From: Candidatus Methanophagaceae archaeon
GTDB taxonomy: Archaea; Halobacteriota; Syntropharchaeia; Alkanophagales; Methanospirareceae
Direction of reading: 5' to 3'
NCBI GenBank assembly: GCA_003194435.1
Contig: PQXC01000010.1
Location: 1 to 64,000 of the forward strand
DNA length: 64,000 nucleotides
Position 1 is the stretch's first letter, and every line of letters starts with the position of its first letter. Under the pieces are notes generated by a model. The model worked only from the letters and a program-made list of their open reading frames with translations, did no database searches and was not told the origin of the DNA. Shown in pieces: positions 1 through 8,743 of this stretch. The position numbers were made by a program, and so were the translations under genes.

Positions 1-930
1 AGAAGATTCTGGACCGATTATGACAACAATTATTCAGCATATTCTACTGGTGAGATAATATTTATCAAAAACATAATCAAAAAGTTCAAGGAGTATTACG
101 GTGATGAAATAAAAGAGCATATCGCAATAATATCTCCATATAGGGCACAAATAGATAGGATCGAGGAAGAAATTCCCGATATTGAGTGTGGAACGGTGCA
201 TGCATTTCAAGGTCAGGAGAGGAGCGTGGTTATCTTTGCTACTACTAAATACTGGAGAGGCAGGAGTAATGGCTTTGGATATTTATTGGAGGGTGAGGTG
301 AGTAGAAACCTTCTGAATGTTGCGGTTTCAAGAGCAAGGGAGAAGCTAATAATCGTAGGAAGCAGAGAACTTTTCGATAGAGTAGAAATATACAGAAGAC
401 TTTATGAACATACCATGAGGACAGGTTATGTAGCCCCCGAACATCTCAGCGGTTATGATTTTACAACGAGATGCGATGGGTGCGATAGAGATATGGGAGA
501 GTTCAGATATAACGACAGATACTGCAGAGAATGTTTTATACTACATCATTTGAGGACTTTTTTGAACGAGATGCCAAGGGAATATAACGCTGTGGATACA
601 CATCTTTTGAGGTCTTCCGATGAAGTAAGGATTGATGATTGGTTTCATCATAATGGGATACAACATGAGGTTGAAAGAAGAGTTCCAGTCAGTAATAGAC
701 TGATGTATTGCGACTGGTACTTGCCTCAGGGGAATGTATACGTGGAATACTGGGGCTTGACCAACGAGGAGTGGTATAGAGAGGCAAGAAGAGTAAAAGA
801 AAGGCTGTACAGACAGGCTCATCTGGATTTGAGAAGTATAGAGCCTGAAGATATGGCTAATTTGGATGAGATACTTCGATATAAATTTAGGGATATATTA
901 GAGAGGAGACATACAGAAGACCACGGATAG
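1..930 (+). CDS. SF1 (UPF1/Dna2-like) helicase C-terminus with zinc motif and nuclease-like domain; 5' truncated by window
   Basis: The frame is open from the first base, so the N-terminal helicase lobe lies outside. The first ~120 visible residues carry superfamily 1B motifs: ISPYRAQ, then TVHAFQGQE (motif V) and LLNVAVSRAREKL (motif VI). A CDGC...CREC pair around visible residues 157-179 looks like a small zinc site. The last ~110 residues fit a PD-(D/E)XK layout: an acidic residue in SSDEVRIDDW, then CDWYLP followed by VYVEYWG, then a basic helix with KERLY. Such helicase-nuclease fusions act in DNA repair or defence; which applies here cannot be told. It converges on the next gene with a 2-base gap. 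Helicase assignment is sure, the nuclease is inferred from pattern only. Confidence 0.85.
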   Translation, partial: RRFWTDYDNNYSAYSTGEIIFIKNIIKKFKEYYGDEIKEHIAIISPYRAQIDRIEEEIPDIECGTVHAFQGQERSVVIFATTKYWRGRSNGFGYLLEGEVSRNLLNVAVSRAREKLIIVGSRELFDRVEIYRRLYEHTMRTGYVAPEHLSGYDFTTRCDGCDRDMGEFRYNDRYCRECFILHHLRTFLNEMPREYNAVDTHLLRSSDEVRIDDWFHHNGIQHEVERRVPVSNRLMYCDWYLPQGNVYVEYWGLTNEEWYREARRVKERLYRQAHLDLRSIEPEDMANLDEILRYKFRDILERRHTEDHG

Positions 931-932
931 TG

Positions 933-2129
933 CTAAATGCTGGGAAATGAGCAACAATGTAACAGTTCATTATATGTTTTAGGGGGATGCCCCAGAATGG
1001 TTCTCAAGCCTTTCTTACCATACCGCTCATAAAATCGCTTCAGCAGTTCGCTCCCGTACTTTGCAACTGTAACCTCGCGCATGATTGCACTTGGTCCTTT
1101 TATCCTCTTCAGGTTCCTGTCTCGCTCATCCTTGAAGAATAGATAATCCTCATTGTTAGCTAAGAGGCGCTCGGAAACAAACGAGGAATAGCCCTCAATT
1201 ATCGCACCGAGGACAGAGCGCTCTTCCACAAGCGTTGTTATCTCGCTCCTCAGCTCCTCTGCGTTAGCAGGCAACGTGAACTGCGGTACGGGTGTGGGTA
1301 TGGATATGAGCTTGAAATCAAAAGGGAATTTTGTAAGTTTAGCGGGGTTAACGGGTGGAATAGCGATAGTGAGAGCCATACGTTTCTCTATTTGAGGTAA
1401 GCCTGCAAATTTGGCATTGAGCTCGTCAATAAGCGACTCATTTGATGCCAGGCTGTGGTAGAATTCCGTTTCCAGTGATAGAATCTCCTTCTTCAGCGCA
1501 ACATCTCTATCATACAATTCGGGAACCTGAGCATGTGCGAGTTCATGCACAACGAGATTCAGTGCAAAGCCCGTTTCAAACTTCAATGCAGCTTTGAATG
1601 CCATCTTCAGCGTCTCGCCTTCGTTCATCTTACGAGCAAGGTTTGCCAGTGTCTCTCTCCGCATACCAGAGGTGTAAATGAAGATGCCGTGTTTAAAGCA
1701 AAAACCGGACATCTCGTGCATAAACTGGATATCAGAGTGGAGTGTGCTCCCAGCAATGTAGAATTCTATCGGGTTATCTGCCACCACAGCAGGCTGTATG
1801 GAATGAATATCTTCAAATTCAAAGAGTTGCATATAGATGGATTGCAATTTGTCGGGTATCTCCGCTGTGAATTTCTTCAATAGCGCAGCACGCCAGTCAT
1901 CTTCGTTATTCACCACAGAGAGCGTGGCATCTATGGGCATATCCATATCAGCGAATTCTTCCAATTCCGGGCGGTATTGAACGAAGTTTGCGCTCAACAG
2001 CTCCTCGAGCTTGTGGAATTGATAGCCTCTCTCTGTTATATCAGCCTCTAACATATCCAGATCAGAATAAAGCTCCTCAAACCGCTTATTCTCCGATTGT
2101 ATCCGCTCCAGCAGGATATCAACGATCAT
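933..2129 (-). CDS. Uncharacterised HExxH putative metalloprotease
   Basis: About 398 aa. I do not recognise the family. The one telling motif is NLVVHELAHAQ near residue 195, a gluzincin-type HExxH in a helix that could bind zinc; the third ligand is not obvious. The first ~50 residues are rich in E and L and probably form a coiled coil. There is no signal peptide or membrane segment, so a cytoplasmic protein is expected. ATG at 2129 is preferred over the TTG three codons upstream. MATE transporter gene 2145-3590 lies just upstream on the same strand with a 15-base gap, so the two may be co-transcribed. Confidence 0.6.
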   Translation of the reverse strand: MIVDILLERIQSENKRFEELYSDLDMLEADITERGYQFHKLEELLSANFVQYRPELEEFADMDMPIDATLSVVNNEDDWRAALLKKFTAEIPDKLQSIYMQLFEFEDIHSIQPAVVADNPIEFYIAGSTLHSDIQFMHEMSGFCFKHGIFIYTSGMRRETLANLARKMNEGETLKMAFKAALKFETGFALNLVVHELAHAQVPELYDRDVALKKEILSLETEFYHSLASNESLIDELNAKFAGLPQIEKRMALTIAIPPVNPAKLTKFPFDFKLISIPTPVPQFTLPANAEELRSEITTLVEERSVLGAIIEGYSSFVSERLLANNEDYLFFKDERDRNLKRIKGPSAIMREVTVAKYGSELLKRFYERYGKKGLRTILGHPPKTYNELLHCCSFPSI

Positions 2130-2144
2130 GCTTCTCAATAATTA

Positions 2145-3590
2145 TTAATTATATATGATTCCTTGTGTTAATCTTGTGGTTTCAGCAGCTTTCAGCCCCC
2201 GTATATACAGCCGAGCCCATGCGAATGCTACTGCTACACCAGCGGTGTTCGCTGCAACCAGCCCCCACCAGACTCCCACCAGACCCAATCCAAGATTGAA
2301 CCCAAATACGACCGTAAATAGTGGAGTCAGTATAAGTGTTCGTAAAATCGTGACAATCAGTGCGTTCATACCTTTACCTGTGCCCTGGAAAAGCGAAGAA
2401 GAGAGCATGCCAAATGATATTGTTGGGTGGTAAAAACTGATTATCCTGAGGAAAGTCGTCAAACCAGGTGCGATACGTGCCGCCTCCTCCGCATGTGTAA
2501 ATACCGCTGCTATCTGAGGTGCGAAGATGAAGGTTGCCACCGCTATAACTGTCTCCATCAAAAAGCCAATCTTCACTGCATAGAGATGAGCAATACTTAC
2601 CTTCTCAAATGAGCGCGCACCAAAAGCAGCACCACTTACCGGGACAAGAGCAGTAGCGATACCCAGCGTCGGCAGAACTGCTATGCTCACCACACGCCAT
2701 CCAGTGGAATAGATTGCCACGCCATCGGTGTTACCTGCCGTTACCATTACTATTATAGCGTTCATTATCAGCATCATGAATGACATGGAAATCATCATCA
2801 CTGAAGATGGCAGACCAACTCTGAAGATGTCCATAATAATCTCCTTGCTCCATTTGAAATCGCTGAATGAGAACGATACATAGGTATCTCTTTTGAATAG
2901 AAACCAGTTTAGCATGATAATGGATGAAACACCAAGCGATATGACCGTAGCCCATGCAGCGCCTGCAACACCCAGACCAAAGTAGTAGATAAAAATCGGG
3001 TCCAATACGATATTCAGACCAGCACCGAGTGCCATGGCATACATGGCTCGCCTGGCATCTCCTTCTCCACGCAGTATTGAATTCGCAACGTTAGTGAAAA
3101 ATATGAAAATACTACCGGCAAAGATAACCCTGCCATAAGCTACTGTCATACCTGTGGTCTTACCCGCACCTATCAGAGCGAATATGTCGTGAGCAAGAAC
3201 GAAAAACGGTATGGTAAAGGCAACTGCGAATAACAGCATTATAACGATTGTATGAACTGCTACATTGTCTGCACCCGGCTTATCACGAGCACCAATCCTG
3301 CGGGATATTGCAGACCCTGCACCTACACCCAACCCATTAGAGAGCCCCATAGCGAGGAAGAAGAAGGGATAGACGAAACCAATTGCCGCGAGTGCATCAG
3401 CACCAATACCCGAAACCCAAATCGCATCAACAAGATTGTAGATTGTTTGTACGGACATAGCCGCGATCATGGGTAATGACAGTTTGATAATGGCTCTTTT
3501 GGGGTCGCCAAGTAATGTCTCCACGCCCTTCGTTTCCTTATTCCCCGATAGAGCACCATAAGTGCCCTTTTTTGATAATTTATTATTCAC
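2145..3590 (-). CDS. MATE family multidrug/toxin efflux transporter
   Basis: 481 aa, the usual length for a MATE exporter, with about twelve hydrophobic segments in two similar halves. The opening LLGDPKRAIIKLSLPMIAA and the GLGVGAGSAISRRIGA stretch are typical of the family, and a related motif recurs in the second half as VPVSGAAFGAR. These proteins export organic cations or drugs using Na+ or H+ gradients at the cell membrane; the substrate cannot be inferred. The start used is GTG at 3590. No ATG gives a better start, because the family's conserved N-terminal sequence begins within the first 30 residues. Confidence 0.88.
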   Translation of the reverse strand: MNNKLSKKGTYGALSGNKETKGVETLLGDPKRAIIKLSLPMIAAMSVQTIYNLVDAIWVSGIGADALAAIGFVYPFFFLAMGLSNGLGVGAGSAISRRIGARDKPGADNVAVHTIVIMLLFAVAFTIPFFVLAHDIFALIGAGKTTGMTVAYGRVIFAGSIFIFFTNVANSILRGEGDARRAMYAMALGAGLNIVLDPIFIYYFGLGVAGAAWATVISLGVSSIIMLNWFLFKRDTYVSFSFSDFKWSKEIIMDIFRVGLPSSVMMISMSFMMLIMNAIIVMVTAGNTDGVAIYSTGWRVVSIAVLPTLGIATALVPVSGAAFGARSFEKVSIAHLYAVKIGFLMETVIAVATFIFAPQIAAVFTHAEEAARIAPGLTTFLRIISFYHPTISFGMLSSSLFQGTGKGMNALIVTILRTLILTPLFTVVFGFNLGLGLVGVWWGLVAANTAGVAVAFAWARLYIRGLKAAETTRLTQGIIYN

Positions 3591-3705
3591 CTGAGTATCC
3601 TCTTGCTCTTGTATTCTTTATTCTATTTTCTATTCTCCACCAACAGCACGGATGCCTTATATCTCTCTATATCGCTCTAATTATGCAAATCATGTAATTT
3701 AAGGA

Positions 3706-4221
3706 CTAAGGACAGTCTCGAGTACAAAGCAAGTTAAGCATGTATTTGCATTTATCACAGAGTTCTGCTGGCTTCTTCTTCGCTTCGTTTACCGAATTTG
3801 AGAACTGCATCACACATTTATTGGAGCAGTGCTGCAGCCCGAATACGTGCCCCATCTCGTGTATCGCCTCCTTCTTTATCAAATTGAGCGAATCAAGCCT
3901 GTATGTAGAGAGAACCGCTCCTTTACCCGGCTTTGCAATCCCAAATACAAAATTCATGCCACGCACAAATATGTCCTCGCTCACTATCCATAATAAATAG
4001 ACTGAACTGTCTGTCGTAGCCCTGGCGCTGGTGCTGGTAATAGAATTGAGTAGAATCGAGGCGTTGTATTGCATCCTGCTCCTATCATAGGCTTCCTTAT
4101 CCACATCCTTTACAACCGCCTCGCTTCCTGGTTCTATTCTGAATACCGCTTCAAGCGCTTCTATCACTTCTGTCACAACCTCTCTACTCTTGCTGTCATA
4201 GAACAATTGCAGTTTCTTCAT
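3706..4221 (-). CDS. amzA: Archaemetzincin-type zinc metalloprotease
   Basis: 171 aa, the normal size. The signature HEMGHVFGLQHC binds catalytic zinc, followed by the family's structural cysteines CVMQF and CDKCKYM. Archaemetzincins are small cytoplasmic peptidases of unknown natural substrate, found in archaea and some vertebrates. The ATG overlaps the stop codon of secY by four bases (ATGA), so it is translationally coupled and belongs to the L15-SecY transcript. In many archaea adenylate kinase or another spc-operon gene occupies this place. Confidence 0.9.
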   Translation of the reverse strand: MKKLQLFYDSKSREVVTEVIEALEAVFRIEPGSEAVVKDVDKEAYDRSRMQYNASILLNSITSTSARATTDSSVYLLWIVSEDIFVRGMNFVFGIAKPGKGAVLSTYRLDSLNLIKKEAIHEMGHVFGLQHCSNKCVMQFSNSVNEAKKKPAELCDKCKYMLNLLCTRDCP

Positions 4222-5681
4222 TCCTCACCAAAGAACCTTCGTATCGCCGGGTACATCTCCATCATCTGCTCCGATGCCACTTGCTCATAAAGGTTATAAG
4301 CAATACTCACAGCCAGTAATAGCCCGGTACCTGAAGCCTGACCAAGTGTACCAAATATATTTGCCAGTACACACAGTCCACCAAGAAGTGCACCACCCAT
4401 TATCGCTATTCGTGGTATATAGCCCTCCATCATTCGCTCTATCGTTGCTGGATTCCTGCGGTGTCCAGGTATCTGCAGCCCAGAGCGATGTATCTGCCGT
4501 GCAACATCTTTAGCACCCATACCTGTGGTATTTATCCAGAACAGTGCAAATATCGCACCCCCTACCACCATAAAAGTCAGATCAATACCAAGGCGCAGAG
4601 CTATTTGCCAGCCCGCGTGTGGTGTTGACATGAGTGCTGGAAACCAATCCCAGGGTCCATAGATCGGACTCAGATAATACATCAAACCAGATACTGCATT
4701 GCCCCATTCATCATACGTCCCGAATACGGTAACTCCATGCATCCAGAGTGCTCGCCCGAAACCCTGAATACTCATTTGCAGCGCTCTTACGAGTATCATT
4801 GGCAGTACACTCGCATATAACAGCTTGATAGGGAACCTACCACGGGCTCCTCGCGCCATCGAATGTGCCAGCGGTATCTCCAGGCGCGTGCTCTCCAGAT
4901 AAACAACAATGAAGAACACCGCGATAGTGGATATGAGAGCGATCAGGTGATGTTGAAAGAGGAATGTAATACCACCTTCCAGTATCTCATACGCTTCCAC
5001 ATGCAGTGGCGAGCCGGGCCAGAGTAACTGGAACCACCTGGGAATTACACCAACCGGCAGCCCGCTCAGGTCTGGTTGCCAATTAATGAGTCCGGTAATT
5101 ACCTGCTGCGATACGCCGGCGAGAATGAAGAGCGAGACACCGGACCCTATCCCCCACTTTGATACTACCTCATCCATGAAATATATAAGCATCCCACCGA
5201 GAAATACCTGAATGAACAACAGTATAGAGATAATTTGTAGAGATACACCGAGTTTTGAAGCTATTCCCGCATCAGGCTTATAGAAGCCCATTACATAGAC
5301 CAGGCTCATAAAGAGTGCGAATACCACAACGAGAATCTTCTGGATGTTCTGGTAGAATGCCTGGTCGCTGGAGTTACTCAAGTCCAGTTTAATTATCCCG
5401 GCGCCTACGAGTAGCTGCAGAATGATTGACGCATCTACAATCGGCATTATACCCAGGGCAGTCAGTGAGAATCGCTCACCTGCGAATATAGCGCGCCATC
5501 TACCAAAAAGGTCCAATGATTCAGGAGAGAGCCCAAAAAGGGGCACATTACCAAGTGCAAAATAGAGTATGAGTATGCCCAGAGTCCATCCCAGCTTGGT
5601 CTTGAAATGGACATGCCAACCCGGGCGCTCAACCATCGGGAATCTATCCAGAATCGGTGTCAGTATCTCTCTTAAGTTCAT
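4218..5681 (-). CDS. secY: Preprotein translocase subunit SecY
   Basis: 487 aa with ten hydrophobic segments, forming the channel of the Sec translocon in the cell membrane. The amphipathic N-terminus (LREILTPILDRFPMVERP), the plug region after TM1, and the cytoplasmic loop PIKLLYASVLPMI match archaeal SecY. It follows the L15 gene after a 40-bp spacer of tetranucleotide repeats and overlaps amzA downstream. The ATG at 5681 has only a weak Shine-Dalgarno sequence because the spacer is so repetitive. Confidence 0.96.
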   Translation of the reverse strand: MNLREILTPILDRFPMVERPGWHVHFKTKLGWTLGILILYFALGNVPLFGLSPESLDLFGRWRAIFAGERFSLTALGIMPIVDASIILQLLVGAGIIKLDLSNSSDQAFYQNIQKILVVVFALFMSLVYVMGFYKPDAGIASKLGVSLQIISILLFIQVFLGGMLIYFMDEVVSKWGIGSGVSLFILAGVSQQVITGLINWQPDLSGLPVGVIPRWFQLLWPGSPLHVEAYEILEGGITFLFQHHLIALISTIAVFFIVVYLESTRLEIPLAHSMARGARGRFPIKLLYASVLPMILVRALQMSIQGFGRALWMHGVTVFGTYDEWGNAVSGLMYYLSPIYGPWDWFPALMSTPHAGWQIALRLGIDLTFMVVGGAIFALFWINTTGMGAKDVARQIHRSGLQIPGHRRNPATIERMMEGYIPRIAIMGGALLGGLCVLANIFGTLGQASGTGLLLAVSIAYNLYEQVASEQMMEMYPAIRRFFGEE

Positions 5682-5721
5682 TTACTTACTCACTCACTTA
5701 CTCACTTTATTCTTTATTCAT
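5682..5721. repeat. Tetranucleotide-repeat spacer between L15 and secY
   Basis: The 40 bases between the L15 stop and the secY start are a near-continuous run of ACTT/ACTC units on the plus strand (GTGA/GTAA on the coding strand). This leaves no clear Shine-Dalgarno sequence for secY. It looks like a slipped-strand expansion. Confidence 0.7.
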
Positions 5722-6177
5722 TCACTCCTCAATTGGCATTTCAATCATTTCAATCCTGCCACCCGCTTCCTCTATCTTCTCCTTTGCTATACCTGATATC
5801 TCATTCACTCTCACTATCAGCTTCGGCTTTCCTCTCAATTCTCCCCTGCCCAGTATCTTCCTTATTCCGAGTTGTGTGGCATCGAGGAAAACAGCATCAC
5901 CTCGCTCTTCCGCTTTACCTGTTTTTATCAGCTCCTCCAGCTTCTCTGCCAGTTCACCCACGTTCATTATTGCGTCGTAAGTTTTAGAATTAGAATGGCG
6001 TGCAGAACCAGAGCCCTGTTTCCCTTTCTTCATGCCCTGCTTCAAGGAACGGACGAAATGATGCGCATAAGCGCCCGCATTACCTGAACCACCCTTACTT
6101 CCTTTGCCTCGCCTCTTCTTGTGTGAGCCCCCGCCACAGGTTCTTGTACCCCTTATCTTCTTTACTCTCTTCTTCAT
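5722..6177 (-). CDS. rpl15: Large ribosomal subunit protein uL15
   Basis: 151 aa. The basic N-terminus with RTCGGGSHKKRRGKGSKGG is the diagnostic glycine-rich rRNA-binding tail of archaeal/eukaryotic uL15 (L27a-like). The C-terminal half carries AVFLDATQLGIRKILGRG and the EEAGG turn. The ATG at 6177 begins MKKRVKKIRGTRTCGG, matching homologues; an upstream in-frame start would add 14 atypical residues. It heads the L15-SecY-amzA unit and diverges from tbp. Confidence 0.95.
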   Translation of the reverse strand: MKKRVKKIRGTRTCGGGSHKKRRGKGSKGGSGNAGAYAHHFVRSLKQGMKKGKQGSGSARHSNSKTYDAIMNVGELAEKLEELIKTGKAEERGDAVFLDATQLGIRKILGRGELRGKPKLIVRVNEISGIAKEKIEEAGGRIEMIEMPIEE

Positions 6178-6280
6178 CTCTACCCTTACCAACCCTAACG
6201 TGATGTACCCTATTTGCACAGAATTTATCCTTCTTATTTATATATGTTGCTTTTATATCACAACATTAGTTTCATATCAT

Positions 6281-6290
6281 ATTTTATATA
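6281..6290 (+). promoter_or_regulatory. Probable TATA box of the tbp-mvhD-hdrA unit
   Basis: ATTTTATATA lies about 25 bases before the tbp start codons at 6308/6311, which would give a leaderless or nearly leaderless transcript. A second candidate, TTTTATAT near 6251, would give a leader of about 30 bases containing the GGGAGG next to the start codon. Confidence 0.5.
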
Positions 6291-6307
6291 ATCGGGGGTC
6301 AGGGAGG

Positions 6308-6871
6308 ATGATGGAAGTAGATATAGATGTAGATATAAAAGTAGAGAACGTTGTGGCAAATGCGAGGATTGCTGATGAGTTAGATCTGAAATACATAGAA
6401 TCAAAGTTAGAAGATGCGGTATTCACGAAGAAGAAATTCCCCGGGCTGGTGTATAGGACACACAATCCGAAAGCTGCTTTCCTTATCTTCCGTTCGGGAA
6501 AAGTGGTTTGTACGGGCTCGAAGACCGAGGAAGGTGTGCGTAAAGTGATGGACATACTTGCCGCAGACCTCAGGCGTATAGGGATTGAAGTGGCAGAACA
6601 TCCGGAGTTCAGGGTACAGAACATCGTTGCTTCTGCCAATCTCGGAAAGGAACTTAATCTCGGTGCCATTGTTGTGGGTTTAGAACTCGAGGGCATGGAA
6701 TACGAGCCTGAGGTATTCCCCGGACTGGTATATCGTATAGAGGAGCCAAAAAGTGCTATACTGATATTCAGCTCGGGACGACTGGTTATAACGGGTGGGA
6801 AGACAGTTGAGGACTGCAAGAGGTCGGTGAGGGTTTTATTGAAGAAATTAAAGGATTTAGAACTGATTTAA
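6308..6871 (+). CDS. tbp: TATA-box binding protein
   Basis: About 187 aa with the two pseudo-symmetric ~90-residue TBP repeats: VENVVANARI...FPGLVYRTHNPKAAFLIFRSGKVVCTG and VQNIVASANL...FPGLVYRIEEPKSAILIFSSGRLVITG. It binds the TATA box and recruits TFB and RNA polymerase. ATG codons occur at 6308 and 6311. The N-terminus is a run of alternating VDID residues encoded by a hexanucleotide-like repeat that varies from other TBPs. mvhD follows after only six bases, an unusual operon partner for a general transcription factor. Confidence 0.97.
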   Translation: MMEVDIDVDIKVENVVANARIADELDLKYIESKLEDAVFTKKKFPGLVYRTHNPKAAFLIFRSGKVVCTGSKTEEGVRKVMDILAADLRRIGIEVAEHPEFRVQNIVASANLGKELNLGAIVVGLELEGMEYEPEVFPGLVYRIEEPKSAILIFSSGRLVITGGKTVEDCKRSVRVLLKKLKDLELI

Positions 6872-6877
6872 AGTGAG

Positions 6878-7297
6878 ATGTTTGAGCCCAGAATCGTGGC
6901 TTTCTGCTGTAATTGGTGCTCCTATGCAGCCGCAGACCTCGCAGGTATATCGCGCTTTCGGTACCCGCCAAATGTGCGCATAGTGCGTGTGATGTGCTCA
7001 GGGCGAGTAGAACCCGAATTTATCTTCGATGCCTTCAAACACGGTGCTGATGGTGTTATTATCACTGGGTGCCATCCCGGGGAATGCCATTATATATCGG
7101 GCAACCTGAATGCCGAGCGCAGGGTAGAGAACGTAAAGAAGGCAATGGAGTATCTGGGAATTGAACCGGGACGTCTCCGTCTGGAATGGATGTCTGCTGC
7201 CGAGGGCGAGAGATTTGCAGCGGTCATGCGTGACTTCACAGCCGAGATAAGAGCGCTGGGTCCTCTTATGCGTGGGAATGACGGGGATAAGAGATAA
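6878..7297 (+). CDS. mvhD: MvhD-like [2Fe-2S] electron-transfer subunit
   Basis: 139 aa, the usual size for the delta subunit of F420-non-reducing hydrogenase. Conserved cysteines are in FCCNWCSYAAAD, VMCSGRV and TGCHPGECHY. In the MvhADG-HdrABC complex MvhD passes electrons to the flavin of HdrA, where bifurcation occurs. Here hdrA starts immediately after its stop codon, so an MvhD-HdrA module is made without hydrogenase subunits or HdrBC nearby. The partner donor is therefore unknown; formate dehydrogenase, F420 or ferredoxin-linked modules are possible. Confidence 0.93.
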   Translation: MFEPRIVAFCCNWCSYAAADLAGISRFRYPPNVRIVRVMCSGRVEPEFIFDAFKHGADGVIITGCHPGECHYISGNLNAERRVENVKKAMEYLGIEPGRLRLEWMSAAEGERFAAVMRDFTAEIRALGPLMRGNDGDKR

Positions 7298-8623
7298 ATG
7301 ACAGATACGAGGAGTGTAGTGGTCATAGGTGGTGGTATCGCGGGCATACAGGCAGCAAGCGAACTCAGCGATATGGGGTTCCATGTGTATCTACTGGAGA
7401 AAGAGCCTGCGATAGGTGGACGAATGGCGCGTCTCAACAGGATATTCACCACAAATGAGAGTGCTATCGCATTACTGGAGCCGAAGATGCGGACGCTCGC
7501 AGCCAGAGAGAATGTGGAACTCATCACTTATGTGGAGATTGTGGCTGTTAAGGGTTCGGTAGGCGATTTTGAAATTACAATAGAGCATAAGCCACGCTAT
7601 GTTGATGCAAATAAGTGCACAGGTTGCCGGCGGTGTATGGAGGTATGCCCGGTGGAGCAGCCGAACCGCTTCAATGAGGGCTTTGGCACACTGAAGGCTA
7701 TTTATATCCCCTATGCTCACGCTGTCCCCTCATGCGCAGTCATAGATATTGAGAGTTGCCTGCGAAGCGGGGGTGAGGAGTGCGATGCCTGTATAAATGC
7801 ATGTGAATATAACGCGATAGATTTCACGCAGGCGAGGCATAAGCATAATAGCAAGAGTAAGAGTAAGCTGAAAGCGGGCGCTATAATTGTAGCAACCGGG
7901 TCTGCAACTTACGACCCCGAACCAGGGCACGATTATGGATACGGGCTATTAGATGATGTGATAACAACGATGGAGTTTGAGCGACTTACCGCTCCCGATG
8001 GTCCAACCGGCGGGAATCTCATCAGACCCTCAGACTGCCGGGAGCCGATGCGTGTGGGGTTCATCAATTGCGTTGGGTCACGGGATATAAACAGGAATCC
8101 GTATTGCTCTGGTGGTGTATGCTGCATGGAGAACATAAAGAATGCGATACTGCTGAAGGAGAAGCGCCCGGATGTGAGATGCTATATATTTTATATAGAT
8201 ATAAGAGCAGCTTTCAGGGGTTATGAAGCGTTTTATACACGTGCACGTGAGCTTGGTATCCGATTTATCCGCGGTAGACCCTCAGAGGTAATAGAGAATG
8301 AGAAAGGCAATCTGGAGATAAGAGTGGAAGATACGTTGAAGGGTATGGTGAGGACTATAGAGGTTGAGATGGTGGTTCTCGGAACTGGTAGTGTGCCAGG
8401 CGAAGATATTGAGAGGTTATCGGAGATGCTGAAGCTCCCGCTTACTACAGAAGATGGACTATTCAGGGAGTTGCATTCCAGAGTAGCGCCGGTAGATACG
8501 GAACAGAGAGGTATATTCATAGCGGGTGCAGTGGCAGGTCCGAAGGATATCGCACTTGCTGTTGCTCAGGGCAGTAGTGCAGCGGCGAGAGCAGCTTCCA
8601 CACTCCTCACGCTTAATGCTTAA
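7298..8623 (+). CDS. hdrA: Short HdrA-like flavoprotein (heterodisulfide reductase subunit A family)
   Basis: 441 aa, against roughly 650 for full HdrA. An FAD-binding Rossmann motif (VVIGGGIAGIQAA) starts at residue 8. A ferredoxin-type motif CTGCRRCMEVCP and a second cysteine cluster (CLRSGGEECDACINAC) are inserted near residues 105-165. The noncanonical cluster set is kept: CVGSRD and CSGGVCC. The usual DCSxC stretch after the flavin motif reads NESAIALLEPKM here, so those cysteines are lost. The N-terminal extra domain and C-terminal ferredoxin domain of full HdrA are missing. It is contiguous with mvhD and probably receives electrons from it. A serine/lysine repeat tract (SKSKSK) sits after the second cluster. 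Confidence 0.9.
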   Translation: MTDTRSVVVIGGGIAGIQAASELSDMGFHVYLLEKEPAIGGRMARLNRIFTTNESAIALLEPKMRTLAARENVELITYVEIVAVKGSVGDFEITIEHKPRYVDANKCTGCRRCMEVCPVEQPNRFNEGFGTLKAIYIPYAHAVPSCAVIDIESCLRSGGEECDACINACEYNAIDFTQARHKHNSKSKSKLKAGAIIVATGSATYDPEPGHDYGYGLLDDVITTMEFERLTAPDGPTGGNLIRPSDCREPMRVGFINCVGSRDINRNPYCSGGVCCMENIKNAILLKEKRPDVRCYIFYIDIRAAFRGYEAFYTRARELGIRFIRGRPSEVIENEKGNLEIRVEDTLKGMVRTIEVEMVVLGTGSVPGEDIERLSEMLKLPLTTEDGLFRELHSRVAPVDTEQRGIFIAGAVAGPKDIALAVAQGSSAAARAASTLLTLNA

Positions 8624-8743
8624 TTATATATTCGCGTCTGTGTATGGAAAGCTCGTGTGCCACCAGAGGTGAATGAAACAGGGAAATAAAAATGCGACTG
8701 GAGATTCTTTCAGTATGACTGATATGAGGTAAGAAAAGAGAAG

